Below, piece by piece: positions 54,127-64,000 of a stretch of 64,000 bases of DNA; position 1 is the first letter of the stretch; the number at the start of each line of letters is the position of its first letter. A model generated the notes under the pieces. That model was given only the letters and a program-made list of their open reading frames with translations. It ran no database searches and was not told the DNA's origin. Origin of the DNA: Brachycybe producta (taxonomy: Eukaryota > Arthropoda > Diplopoda > Playtdesmida > Andrognathidae); NCBI GenBank assembly GCA_036925085.1, contig JAUPFP010000040.1, forward strand, positions 434,001 through 498,000. The letters run 5' to 3'. Position numbers and translations under genes: made by a program.

Positions 54127-55136
54127 TTTTGTTTTTGAAAACCATTTGCTTTGAAATGTTTGGATCGTGAAGGTAATAATTCCTTTTGTGTTCCCGGTGT
54201 TTGTATTTTTTATTATTATTATAATTATTATTATTATTATTGCATCACACTTTGGCAGCTAAAAATGAACAAGACAAAATTTTTGAAACCTAATTGCGAG
54301 GTTATTTTGAGTTTTTTTCTCAGCACGAGCTTTGTTCGTAACGCGGGAACAGTGGAGACCCTTTTTTTTTTCTGCCTCCTATTGATTGTATTTTGTTTTA
54401 TTTACAATGAAAACCGTTTAACACGAAATGGAAAAGAGCCTGGAATATTTTTTTCGTGTTAAATGAATTTTGTGTTAAATAAGATTTTTTATGCTATTCT
54501 AAATGACTGAACTGAAAATATATTTCGTGTTAAACGGTTTTCACTGTACGTTCTTTGGTGCTGTTGATTATTGATCCTGAAGGGGGTTACGAGTTCGATT
54601 CTGAAACCGAAAAACCCTTTAGTTTTATTGTTATTTCGATGCTTCGTCTCTTGTGTTGTTTAAGAAGCATTGAAAATGCGTAAAAAAATATTTTTGCGAA
54701 AAGAAAACTTTTAAACACTTTTGCATGACTTTTGGCGCCCTCTGTTGGTTTTGCTCAATGAATTAAAAATGTAGTTTGCTTTTTTAAAGCTTTTCTCCTG
54801 CCATTCATTAATGACGTCAACAAACTGAGCAATAGCTGTTCGGCTTAATAATCTGTTCAGATGGAGAAAAAAAACTGATCTGACTGAAATAGTTTGTTAC
54901 TCTCAGGTCTGAATTCAAGAAGGGAACTGATTGCTTGAACTCCAAAGTTAAACCCTCTGATTAAGGTTTTAACTTTTTTTTATAGAATATCATTGAAAAG
55001 AGTTAATTTCATGTTGGAAATCGCAGCTTAGAATTTGCAATTTCAAACTTGGCAAGTTTGAAGTTTTCTTCTTGAATTTGGGCGTGTACTGCTTCCAGTA
55101 ACGCCTGGTTCACACATGTCATATATTTTGTTAAAC
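54127..55136 (+). other. ANKS1 3' UTR/flank
   Basis: Follows the stop codon. Contains an ATT-rich microsatellite near 54211-54240, a mariner-like MITE at 54403-54548 and a weak poly(A) signal ATTAAA at 54762-54767. The first AATAAA is at 55503-55508, inside a repeat. The true transcript end cannot be fixed from sequence. Confidence 0.5.
54403..54548. mobile_element. mariner-type MITE in the 3' UTR
   Basis: TA at both edges (54403-54404, 54547-54548). Ends TACAATGAAAACCGTTTAAC and GTTAAACGGTTTTCACTGTA are inverted with one mismatch; TACAGTGAAAACC is a pogo/mariner-like end. Confidence 0.8.
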
Positions 55137-55580
55137 CTATCTAAAGCCGCATATAGACCAAAATTATATGTTCGCGAATCACTCGGGAGCTGCTCGCGAG
55201 CATAACCTTTACACCAAGAAATTATCGCATTCGTGTTCGCATGACGAACAACTCGAGTTATTTTTTGTTAGTTCGTCATGAGTTCGCGTTTTATTAAGGA
55301 TGTCAGCAAACGATGAACATGTTTTGACTACTTGTGCTCGCTCACGTCTAGACCGGCTTCTGTGTTCAGCTGTTGTTCGAGAACTAACTCTTTGATGTAC
55401 CGCCTCAAGAGCGAACGTTGTACCGGTTCGGCGAACAGCTCTATAACTGTTCACGAGCTCCTATCTAAACCGTGTTCTGTTTATGTTGGCGAACTGTTTG
55501 CGAATAAAATACGTGACACCCCCTGCAATCTTCGACTTTTTGTCGTCAAAAAGTCGCGTGTGTCAAGGGCCTAATAGTAA
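55137..55580. mobile_element. Family M element, copy 1
   Basis: Words GTTCGCGAATCACTCGGGAG, GAGCTGCTCGCGAGCAT, TCACGTCTAGACCGG and GTTCACGAGCTCCTATCTAA; relative at 62205-62600. Inverted GAGCTGCTCGCGA-like ends. Confidence 0.6.
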
Positions 55581-55734
55581 ACTAATAACTTCAGTTAAAG
55601 TAAGTTCATCGTTAAGCGAACGATGGCCATTTTAATGATGGATGCGGGTTTTTTTTTTTTTCTTTAATTAGAATAAAAAAAATTTTTAATTTCTATGAGA
55701 AATTTCTATTAGAATATTTTATTTTTTATATATT

Positions 55735-56034
55735 ATATTAAGCTTTGTCTGTCTGTATAACGCTGTACAAACAAGGACAAAAACGTTTAAGCACGTCGGA
55801 ATTTATTTAAATTTAAATCGGTTTTTTTCTCATGGCCAACTTTTATGTTGCGCTCTCCCGATCCAAGAACCGAAACAAAAGTAAAAAGTCCTTATAAAAA
55901 TGCAAGCGGTCAAGGCAAATTCACACAAAATGTCATTTATAATGAAGTATTTGAATAAAATAGTTAAATAATTTTAGTAGGAAAATTAAACTAGAATTTT
56001 GCTCTCGTCATTTATGACGGGTTACCTCCACTAG
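55735..56034 (+). mobile_element. Helitron-like element I1 (MITE-free)
   Basis: Left region TGTACAAACAAGGACAAAAA, GCACGTCGGAATTTATTTAA. Right end: hairpin CGTCATTTATGACG (56006-56019), GGTTACCTCCA, CTAG (56031-56034), then T. It has the uninterrupted GAATTTTGC (55994-56002) that is duplicated around MITE B8. Confidence 0.65.

Positions 56035-56035
<1 letters not shown>

Positions 56036-56108
<73 letters not shown>
56036..56108. repeat. AT dinucleotide microsatellite
   Basis: About 36 AT units between the 3' end of I1 and the left end of I2. Confidence 0.97.
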
Positions 56109-56111
<3 letters not shown>

Positions 56112-56662
56112 GCCCCGTCTTACTGTGTTTCCTTTTGTCTGTGATCTAACGCTGTACAAAAACCACGTCGGAATTTATATAAATTTAAATAAATGAACTG
56201 CTTTTTTTCTCAAGGTCAACTATATGTTGCACACTCCCCGGGATCCAAGAACCCCATGATATTAAATTGGAGAGGGGAAAAGGTTGGAAAGTGTAGAGGG
56301 GGAAGAGAGAAACGTGGAGGGGGAAAAAGTGGGAGGGGGTGACTGAAATTGAAATGAAAGGAGTAAAAAAAGGAACAAACGACGCGCATGCGCACACGAG
56401 AGAAAGTGAAAAACTCATTTTCTCTTTCAAATATAAAAAAGGGAGGGGATAATAGTAGCAAAATTAAACAAGAATTTATCACGGGCAACTGTGCCCAGCA
56501 TTAGAATTTCTTTTCCTCCGCCCTTTTATGAACGTCATCAATTTCTAATTGGTTTGTTACTTGGTCTGACTTCATAAAAGGGGCAGAGGAAAAGAAATTC
56601 TAATCCTGGGCACAATTGCCTGTGAATTCTGCTCCCGTTTTTATGACGAGTTACCCCACTAG
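56108..56662 (+). mobile_element. Helitron-like element I2 carrying MITE B8
   Basis: Left region TAACGCTGTACAAAAACCAC, GTCGGAATTTATATAAATTT. Ends TTATGACGAGTTACCCCACTAG then T (CTAG 56659-56662); its hairpin is decayed. A purine-rich GGGAGGGGG stretch lies in the middle. Confidence 0.62.
56481..56623. mobile_element. MITE family B, copy 8 inside I2
   Basis: ACGGGCAACTGTGCCCAGCA to CTGGGCACAATTGCCTGT. Flanks GAATTTATC (56472-56480) and GAATTCTGC (56624-56632); I1 carries the single GAATTTTGC. Confidence 0.85.
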
Positions 56663-57099
56663 TTAAATAAATATAGTTTTAAAATCTTCATGAGAAAAAA
56701 ATACGTAATTGTAAATGTGATTTGATTTTTCTCATGTATGTATGAACCCGGCTTTAGACGTTGAAATAAATGAGTCAAACTCGTTGACGTCATTAATGAA
56801 TGAAACTCTTTTTATATGTATATTAATGACAAATTTGTAGTAGGATATAGGGTCTTTGAATTTTAATTTTGCTTTTAACAATGTTTTTTTTTTCTTCTTC
56901 TTCTTAGAGTGCCATATAATTAATTTAAATTATTCAAATTGCAAATGGACTTTTTATAATTAATTATTTAATATTTAAAACCAGAAGAAAAGTTTTTTTT
57001 TTTCCATTTAGAGAGAAAGTTGAATTTTTAAACCAGCATAACTAAAACGCATGACAGACAGGGTCTCCAAATTTAAAAGAAATAAAACAACCCCAATTA
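56663..57099. other. No gene seen
   Basis: AT-rich, with TTC repeats near 56893-56907. Confidence 0.45.
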
Positions 57100-58026
57100 G
57101 GCCTCGTTTCCACTGAGGCGAAAATTTTGCGCTTCTGTGAAAATTTCAACTGGGGGGGGGGGGGAAATAACAGTTTAGTATGTAGAAATACATGTATGTT
57201 AATGCATTTCATTTAGTTGGACAAAATGTAAGGGTTGGTCCAGACTTAGAACAGAACGACGAACTGAAAACTGTTTGCGAACAGTGTGGATGGTATTCCG
57301 AACATTTATCGGTAACATATTTTGTTCGTTGGTCTGTTCGGCTGCGATCCGCCAACCAGTTGTCGGTTTTTTCTCCGTCACATCAAAGGATGTTTGCATT
57401 CGTGCTCGAAGTAGTTTGGTCGTCTCGGTGAACATTTTATTGAACATCCATTATGAGGTTACCAACTGAGAACATGTTGCGAACATGTTCTGTTCAAGTT
57501 TGGACATTCCGGAAAACAGTGACTGGAACAACGAACATGTTCTTTTATTTTTTATTCTAGTCTGGACCAACCCTAATATGACTATTTTTGGCGAATATTT
57601 GTACTTTTTTGTGGAGTTTTTTGGTCGCCATTTTTCTTCAATTATTCATAATTTCAGTTAAATTAATGCATTTAAATTAGATTTAGGTTATATTTAACTA
57701 TGATTTTACAAAAAAAAAAAAAGAACGTTTCGATGTAAATATTGATGAGAAACGGCAATTTATCGTCTAATTAAAGTGGTAGAGCAAACGTGGTTTTTTT
57801 CACTTCAGTTGGCCTAACATAATGAACCAAACTATAATAGGTAATAGGCGGGGACCATGTTTGCTCTACTATTAGTTTTGATATCGAATTTCTTTTCTCT
57901 AAATAGTCCAACTGAATTGTCCAACTATTAGAAATGCGTTAGCACATTTCTTCATTGTAAACTTATTTTTAAACAGTTGAAATTTTCACGAACCTCAAAT
58001 TTTCGCCCCAGTGGAAACAAGGCCTT
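57100..58026. mobile_element. Family F element, long copy with nested M3
   Basis: AGGCCTCGTTTCCACTGAGG at the left and CCCCAGTGGAAACAAGGCCT at the right are inverted. The middle carries AGAGCAAACGTGG and its inverted partner. Contains the element at 57228-57571. Confidence 0.7.
57228..57571. mobile_element. Inverted-repeat MITE (AGGGTTGGTCCAGACT)
   Basis: Perfect 16-bp ends AGGGTTGGTCCAGACT and AGTCTGGACCAACCCT. Interior has GAACAGAACGACGAAC and GAACATGTTCTGTTC words, weakly like family M. Confidence 0.75.
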
Positions 58027-58374
58027 AAGAGATTAAAATATGAAATCTAGAAAAAAAATGAGCTTTTTTTAATAAAAAAAAAAACAGAACAAAATTGAAT
58101 TCTGGGTAAATGTTTGGAATATGTATTTGCACTAAATTTGTACGGAATTTCGTTTCGTAACCTGTGTACAAGTGCATCTTGTGCAGCGATAAAATTTGCC
58201 TGAAAACCATTATCTTAAACATTCAGCATGTTCCTAAACTCAACAGTTAGATCAATCAATGGTTCAGCGGAAACATTGTTAAACTCAGCTGTTAGAACAA
58301 TGATTGGCTGCTAGCAGAGTACTAATTGTAATTGATTACAATCCCTTAATTACAGTGTGCTGAGCATTTTTAAG

Positions 58375-58650
58375 AAAATTTTAAAACTGTTGAACAGCAA
58401 TTTCTTCATTTAGATGACAATTCGACAATTGTTGCACAACAGTTCTTCAGGTGTTGAACATTTGGATCAAATTTTGAAAACTGTTGAGCAACAGTTTCTT
58501 TATTGCTGAGTATTGAAACAAAATTTTCACACTGTTGAGCAATAGTTTCCAGGGTGCTGAGCATTTTGGACAAAAATTTGAAAAATGTTGAGCAACAGTT
58601 TCTTCAGTGCTGAGCATTTGGAAGAAACCTATGAAAACAGTTTCTAGAGC
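58375..58650. repeat. ~66-bp tandem repeats
   Basis: Diverged units around CTGTTGAGCAACAGTTTCTT and GTGCTGAGCATTTGGA, about four copies. Each unit contains the short palindrome TGTTGAGCAACA. Confidence 0.8.
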
Positions 58651-59600
58651 AGTGGATGATATTCTTAATGATGATGTTAACCATGAAATAAGTCATAGCT
58701 CATGCTAAACTCATCAACTTTTACATGAAACTTCCTATCTAAAAGTTCATGAGTTTAGCACTAACTTTAACTTACCAGTCAGTAAGATAGACATCTGCTT
58801 TGAAATGTGAGCTTGAGCTAGTTCTGAACTAAGCAAATGCTTAGTTGAGATGTGTGCTTAATACACATCTCTAAGCACTCATTATGTTTAAAACTCATTT
58901 GATTTTTGTGAAAAGTTTGACTTGTCCGAATTGGTGCTAAATCTTGATTTAAAGAAACCAACATGACGTAACAGTTGAGTCAACTGTCGTATTATGTGTT
59001 GAGTTAGTTTGTTGTCACAGTTTAGAGGCAATTTGTTGGATTTCATGTTGAGTTAAAGCAACGAAAATATCATAATGTTTCAACTGTTGAATTTTGCGTT
59101 GAGTTTAGGAACGTGGCATTCCAGTTGATTCAATGGTTAGTTTTTTCTTTTAGTTGAATGATATGCAGTTTTTACTGACTTGTACATTTTTTTTAAACGG
59201 ATCCGAGACAAAAGCCGAGGTTAATTTCATATTCTGTTGCTCATTGTCTTTTAAATGTTTTATTATTCATTGTTATAAATTTATTGTATAGAAACTAGAA
59301 AAAACAAATCTGTTTAGATGAATTTTTTTTTTAATATTTATCTATAATATTATATATTGCAAAATATTGCTAATAATTCATAATTTTCATATATTAATGC
59401 TATACATAATTTACTACTCTTCTCTATTATACAATTTTTTTTCAATATATATTATAATTATCGTAAATATTATAAAAGTTTATTGATATATTATATTAAA
59501 AACAAAATATATTTCCCCTTTGTACATAAAATGTAGTAAAATGTAAAATGCAAGTAAAAAAATATATATAAAGAAAAACATTTTCAACGATATGGGTATT
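58651..59600. other. No gene seen
   Basis: Includes CTAAACTCATCAACTTTTA / TAAAAGTTCATGAGTTTAG (inverted, 58709-58762) and CAGTTGAGTCAACTGTC palindromes. AT-rich toward 59300-59600. Confidence 0.45.
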
Positions 59601-59604
59601 TTTT

Positions 59605-59830
59605 GATTAAAAGTGTTTTAAAAACTAGAAGGGTTCAATCATTTAATATTATTTTTATGTTGATATCTTTCAAAATAAGCTTTTTATCAAAATAAGCTTT
59701 TAAAATGACGCAACTTTAAGGAGACAATATTTGTTTTAATTTTTGTCTATAAAAAGTTTATTTTGAAAGATTTCAACATGAAAAAATATTCTTACCCTTC
59801 TAGTTTCTAAAAAAAACACTAATTTCTCCT
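59605..59830. mobile_element. Family R MITE, palindromic copy
   Basis: AGTGTTTTAAAAACTAGAAG at the left, CTTCTAGTTTCTAAAAAAAA at the right, with CTTTCAAAATAAGCTTTT and AAAGTTTATTTTGAAAG inside. Confidence 0.65.
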
Positions 59831-59909
59831 AATTTTGCTCCTGAAAGACATATCGTATGGACAATTGTAAAACTGGCAACACTGTTGAGATTTCTACACG
59901 TTATTTGAC

Positions 59910-60102
59910 ACAGGCAAGTGTGCCCAGCAATAACTTTTCGTTTGCCCCGCCCTTTAACGAGCGTCAAACCAAATATCAACCAATTAGAAATTGATAAGGG
60001 CGGACATGTGACATACGATCAAGTAACAAACCAATTAGAAATTGATGACGCCCATAAAAGGGCTGGGCAAACTAAAAGTTGGTGCTGTGTACACTTGCCT
60101 GT
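59910..60102. mobile_element. MITE family B, copy 9
   Basis: ACAGGCAAGTGTGCCCAGCA to CACTTGCCTGT. Flanks TTATTTGAC (59901-59909) and TTATCAGAC, a decayed 9-bp duplication. Confidence 0.85.
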
Positions 60103-60122
60103 TTATCAGACTAGCATCAGAG

Positions 60123-60331
60123 ACAGGCAATTAGAAATCGCGACGAACTTCAGTTGGCTCCGCCCTTTTTATGACGAACGGGAACTTCTAAATTGGTTGG
60201 TTATGTAGTCTGACGTCACATGCTCCGCCTTTTTCAAAATGTCGAACCACACAACAAACCAATTAGAAGTTGCCGTTTGTCATAAAAAGGGCGGAGCCAA
60301 CTGAAGTTCGTCCCGATTTTTAATTGCCTGT
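60123..60331. mobile_element. MITE family A, copy 9
   Basis: ACAGGCAATTAGAAATCGCG to TTAATTGCCTGT. Flanks GCATCAGAG (60114-60122) and GCATCAGAA (60332-60340), 9 bp with one mismatch. Confidence 0.9.
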
Positions 60332-60583
60332 GCATCAGAAAACTTTTGAGTCATCTTTCTATATTTCGCAACGCCATCTATTGTGTAATCTAAGAACCTG
60401 ACTTATATAGACTCAGCATTAAGATGATCGCCTCTGATTGCTACTTGTTATCTGACAACATTTTTTTTAATTTCCGTTTCCTTTATAGTAATGGCGGCCA
60501 GATTTTTTTTTCAGTTTGTTACTTTTCAAGTTCGGTTAAATTACTTATTTTTTTGTCATTGTTTGTGCTTTTTAAACTTTTAA

Positions 60584-60644
60584 ATGAGTTTCTCAAGTGT
60601 GAAAGCAGATCTTAATGGACATCAAGACAACGAAAACTTTCAAG
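60584..60644 (+). CDS. Candidate first coding exon of a downstream gene
   Basis: ATGAGTTTCTCAAGTG opens 20 codons (MSFSSVKADLNGHQDNENFQ) ending in a strong donor CAAG|gtaagt. The upstream 200 bp lacks repeats. I do not recognise the protein, and no second exon is seen in the window. Confidence 0.3.
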
Positions 60645-61158
60645 GTAAGTGGCTTTAATTCTGATTGGGAGGAAGGGGGGCGCGGGAGGGTTTTAACTTT
60701 TGAAGCTTTTCCATGTATTTTAAATGAACTTTTATACCTTCCGGGGCCATTTTTATGTTTGTGCTGAGTGAAATAGAATGTCCATTTGAATACTATTTGA
60801 TAAACAGGATGTCTGTTTGACCAATTTCGAAAAAAGCCCCTCTAGTCTCTTGAGTAGTTCTAGAAATCAACAGTGATTATTAACTTTTAGTTTGTCGGCC
60901 ATCTTGAAAATCTCCCCCTTTTTCCGGCCTTTTTCCCGTAGAGAAGTCCGGTGTATTCAGGAAATGAAAACTTTGTTCATCCATTTCAAGTTGTTTCCTG
61001 TCTAGTTTCAATAACCTGTGTTTGTGATTGTCCAGCAGAGACCAATTCAGTTTTTTTCCAATATGAATGAATGAATGAATGGTCATTTTATGCCTTTGAT
61101 ATCTTTTTCTAAGTATATTCGGATCAACACAAAAAATCCCGGAAAATGCGATCCGGCA
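60645..61158. other. No gene seen
   Basis: Contains GAGGAAGGGGGGCGCGGGAGG near 60669 and ATGAATGAATG near 61064. If the 60584 exon is real this is its intron. Confidence 0.4.
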
Positions 61159-62173
61159 TAAAGCCTCGTTTTCACGATAGTTTCTGTCATGAGAGCAGCA
61201 ACTATCGCGAGAACTATCATCGTGAAGACCAACATGATAGTCACTATCACACTGTTGCGATAGTCACTATCACAACTATCGCGTTTGACTATAGATAGTT
61301 GAATAGTACTGTCGTAATATAGTAATAGTTGTTGAGTGACCATTTGTAGGGAAATATTCAACTTTGTAGGGAAATTTGGCTTCTGGAGGGAAGGAGAGAG
61401 GCAACGCTGTTGTTGACTCAATGATATCCTGTGAAGTAGACGTGTCACACTGTTGCGATAGCACTATCACACTGTTGCGATAGTCACTTTCACACTGTTG
61501 CGATAGCACTATCACAATTATCTCGTTTGACTATAGATAGTTGAATAGTACTGTCGCAATTTAGTAATAGTAGTTGAGTGACGGCCGCCTGTAGGGAAAA
61601 ATATCCACTTTGTAGGGAAATTTGGCTTCTGAAGGGAGAGAGAGACAACACTGTTTGTTGGCTCAATGATATCCTGTGAAGTAGACTCACACTGTCTTGT
61701 GACAGACAACTATCACAGTTACTTCAAGACATTTAAGCCCCTTTTTCACGATGATAGTTGTCACGATAGTTGCTGTCATGAGAGCAGCAACTATCGCGAG
61801 AACTATCATCGAGCAGACCAACATGATAGTCACTATCACACTGTTGCGATAGTCACTATCACAACTATCGCGTTTGACTATAGATAGTTGAATAGTACTG
61901 TCGTAATATAGTAATAGTTGTTGAGTGACCATTTGTAGGGAAATATTCAACTTTGTAGGGAAATTTGGCTTCTGGAGGGAAGGAGAGAGGCAACGCTGTT
62001 GTTGACTCAATGATATCCTGTGAAGTAGACGTGTCACATTGTCATGTGACAGACAACTATCACAGTTACTTCAAGACATGTAGACAGTTGCTTATGGTGA
62101 GAGTAAACTATCGAAACTTTCATGACAGCTACTCTCACGAAAGAACCATCGCCACCGTGTAAACGAGGCTTTA
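61159..62173. mobile_element. Family L element, composite copy 2
   Basis: Outer ends AAAGCCTCGTTTTCACGATA and GTGTAAACGAGGCTTT are inverted. Inside, a ~290 bp block (CAACTATCGCGAGAACTATC ... GAGGGAAGGAGAGAGGCAAC) occurs at 61197 and 61786, with a third diverged version near 61490-61680. GATAGTCACTATCACA repeats throughout. Confidence 0.7.
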
Positions 62174-62204
62174 GTATTTGTTGATTACAGAACTTCTGAA
62201 AAGG

Positions 62205-62600
62205 TGTGCGGATATTCCCGCCAGATAAACCACAATTAGATGTTTGCGAATTGTTCGAGAGCTGCTCGCGAACAATAACGTTGACAACAAACGCATTTGA
62301 AGGGCGAACAGCTCTCGAGAGTTTGTTATTTCGTCAAGAGTTCGTATTTTATTAAAGATGTCATCAAACAATGTGAAGATGTAATAATTATCAACAGGCG
62401 AGACGAGCTGACTCACGTCTAGACCGGGTTCTCACTTCTCTGTTTGGCAGATGTCAAGAGAACGAGGGTTCGTTCTTGAACATCTGCCAAACAGATCATG
62501 GTACCGCTTCATCAGCGAACTTTACCGGTTCGCGAGCAAGCTCTATAGAACTGTTCGCGAGCTCCCGTCTAAACCGGGTTCTGTTTCTGTTCTGGAATCA
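62205..62600. mobile_element. Family M element, copy 2
   Basis: GAATTGTTCGAGAGCTGCTC, TCACGTCTAGACCGGGTTCT and CTGTTCGCGAGCTCCCGTCT match copy 1 at 55137-55580. Confidence 0.6.
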
Positions 62601-62613
62601 TTCAAGAACTGAT

Positions 62614-63205
62614 AAAATACAGCAGTCGCGGCGGCAATATGTTTATTTTTCATATTTAAAGTTGTCCAATTTTGATGGTTCAAAGTGCAATGTGCACTTT
62701 AAATAGATGCTGATCAGTGACATAATGACAAAAAAATTGGTAAGTGCGGTTCTATTTTTAAAAAATATTTCAAAATCGCGAATTTCTAACTCTTTATGTT
62801 AAACTCCATTGAGTACGCCCAAATAAGAAAAAAAAATCAATGAAAATTATTTACTCGTAAAAATACCTGAAAATAATTTTAAAAAACCAGAAAAAATTCA
62901 GCACGTCCGTGCGTGGCTTCACTGTGGTTTACTTGTGGTCTTTTAAAATTATTTTTAGGTATTTTTACCAACATTTTAATGGATGAATTTTCTTATTTGG
63001 GCGTACTCAATGGAGTTTAACATAAAAGTTAGAAATTCTCGATTTTGAAATAGTTTTAAAAAATAGAAGCACACTTACCAATTTTTTGTCATTCTATCTC
63101 TCGATCAGCATATATTTAAGGTGCACATTGCACTTTGAACCATCAAAATTGGGCAACTTTAACTATGAAAAATAAACAATATTGCCGCCACTACTGCTGT
63201 ATTTT
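62614..63205. mobile_element. ~590-bp foldback element
   Basis: Arms of about 280 bp: AAAATACAGCAGT, GGCGGCAATA, CCAATTTTGATGGTTCAAAG and GGGCGTACTCAATGGAGTTT-type words occur inverted on the two sides of a short centre near 62900-62940. A few indels and substitutions separate the arms. No clear target duplication. Confidence 0.8.
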
Positions 63206-64000
63206 AAAAATTAACATTTCTTCTTTAACATCGGGTCTATGGGCTCAATAGAAAAACGATGCTAGCGCTCTTTGCGGAGATTTTTCGAAGTAATTTTGCA
63301 ATCTGTAGACTCTTAAATTTAACTACAGATCTGATGATGGTGATACATATAGGTGGTGAAAGACCCCCCCCCCCCCCCCCCGGGCAGTATTTGATGTACA
63401 GCTTCTTGATGCTTCTAACGCCATCTATTGCTCGAAAAGTGAACTTTTTTTTATATATATATATCATCACTGTTTAATTGGAGCGACGAACAAAGCTTGA
63501 AGATCTGTTTTGTGTTTCAAGTGACTCTTTTTATCAAAATAAAAATGCATTGAAATAATTTTTTCAAATGTATGTCCATTCATTTAACCCTTTGAAACCC
63601 TCTTATAGCTTTTGTTCCAATGTAATGAGTACTAAGTTGATGGGGTTCTCTTCTCATCTTTTTGTCTTTTACAATTGGGAGGGTTTTGCCCTCCAATTGT
63701 CCCAAAAACAAGAATTGGACCCAAAATTGTAGGGGGGGGGGTGGGGGAAGGGAAGAGGGTTCAGTGTTTGTGGATGAAGTCCAGAAGTAGGGGAAGAGAG
63801 AATATTGTTGTTGTTTGTGGGAATCATTAATACAGCAAAGTAATTAAAGAGGAAATGAAGGTTTAATTTAGTATGACAACAATGCCCTCTGTCTGCATGC
63901 TTTCATTAAGAATGTTCATGGAACTGTGTGCACAGGCAAAAGAGTGGGCCTTCTCAGGAGGACCTTTTTTTTTGTCTTCTAATTGGGGAAAGAAGAAGAG
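63206..64000. other. No gene seen
   Basis: C homopolymer about 63365-63381, an AT run near 63454-63465, an inverted ACAATTGGGAGGG / CCCTCCAATTGT pair (63671-63700), and a G-run near 63732. Nothing coding recognised. Confidence 0.45.

Noticed and set aside
54151-54462. 103-codon frame after the ANKS1 stop
   Set aside because: Homopolymer-rich, crosses a MITE end, no homology to the C-terminal tail of the family.

Overview
The window is animal (metazoan) nuclear DNA: AT-rich, with GT-AG spliced exons, long introns, microsatellites, and dense short inverted-repeat transposons. It carries most of one host gene on the + strand, an ANKS1-type adaptor (ankyrin repeats, two SAM domains, C-terminal PTB domain). 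Seventeen coding exons lie between 6257 and the stop codon at 54124-54126 and join in one frame, giving about 1,298 residues. The N-terminal exon is not recognisable and is probably upstream. Composition and transposon load suggest an invertebrate; I cannot name the species.

Layout. 1-6256: upstream or intronic DNA with an E-box/CRE cluster, a palindromic tandem array and nested MITEs. 6257-15631: ankyrin-repeat exons separated by an 8.5 kb repeat-filled intron. 18245-24996: the long disordered linker, rich in YxxP, YENV and YxxM motifs, including one probable GC-AG intron. 24997-46038: a 21 kb intron holding an intact-looking Ty3/gypsy-type LTR retrotransposon on the minus strand (30755-40323; two 900 bp LTRs differing at only two positions I found), two foldback elements, and many MITEs. 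46039-50669: linker end and SAM1/SAM2. 50762-54126: proline-rich segment, PTB domain and stop. 54127-64000: 3' flank with Helitron-like, MITE and foldback repeats, and a weak candidate first exon of a downstream gene at 60584-60644.

The most notable signals are: (1) a textbook -1 frameshift signal in the retrotransposon, TTTAAAC lying exactly in the 10-base overlap of two frames and followed by a foldable pseudoknot; (2) a U3 made largely of a row of nine short hairpins; (3) a roughly 580-residue Pol C-terminal extension with hydrophobic segments that reads into the LTR; (4) a docking-protein-like set of tyrosine motifs in the host gene linker; (5) two MITE families with ACAGGC ends and 9-bp target duplications, supported by reciprocal filled and empty sites inside the window; and (6) a Helitron-like family (hairpin, CTAG, T) that carries one of these MITEs as a passenger.

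How the parts relate: the host gene is interrupted only in introns and flanks by the mobile elements, and no insertion breaks a recognised coding exon. The retrotransposon is antisense to the gene. Junctions between repeats show layers of nesting, so relative insertion order can be read directly in many places.
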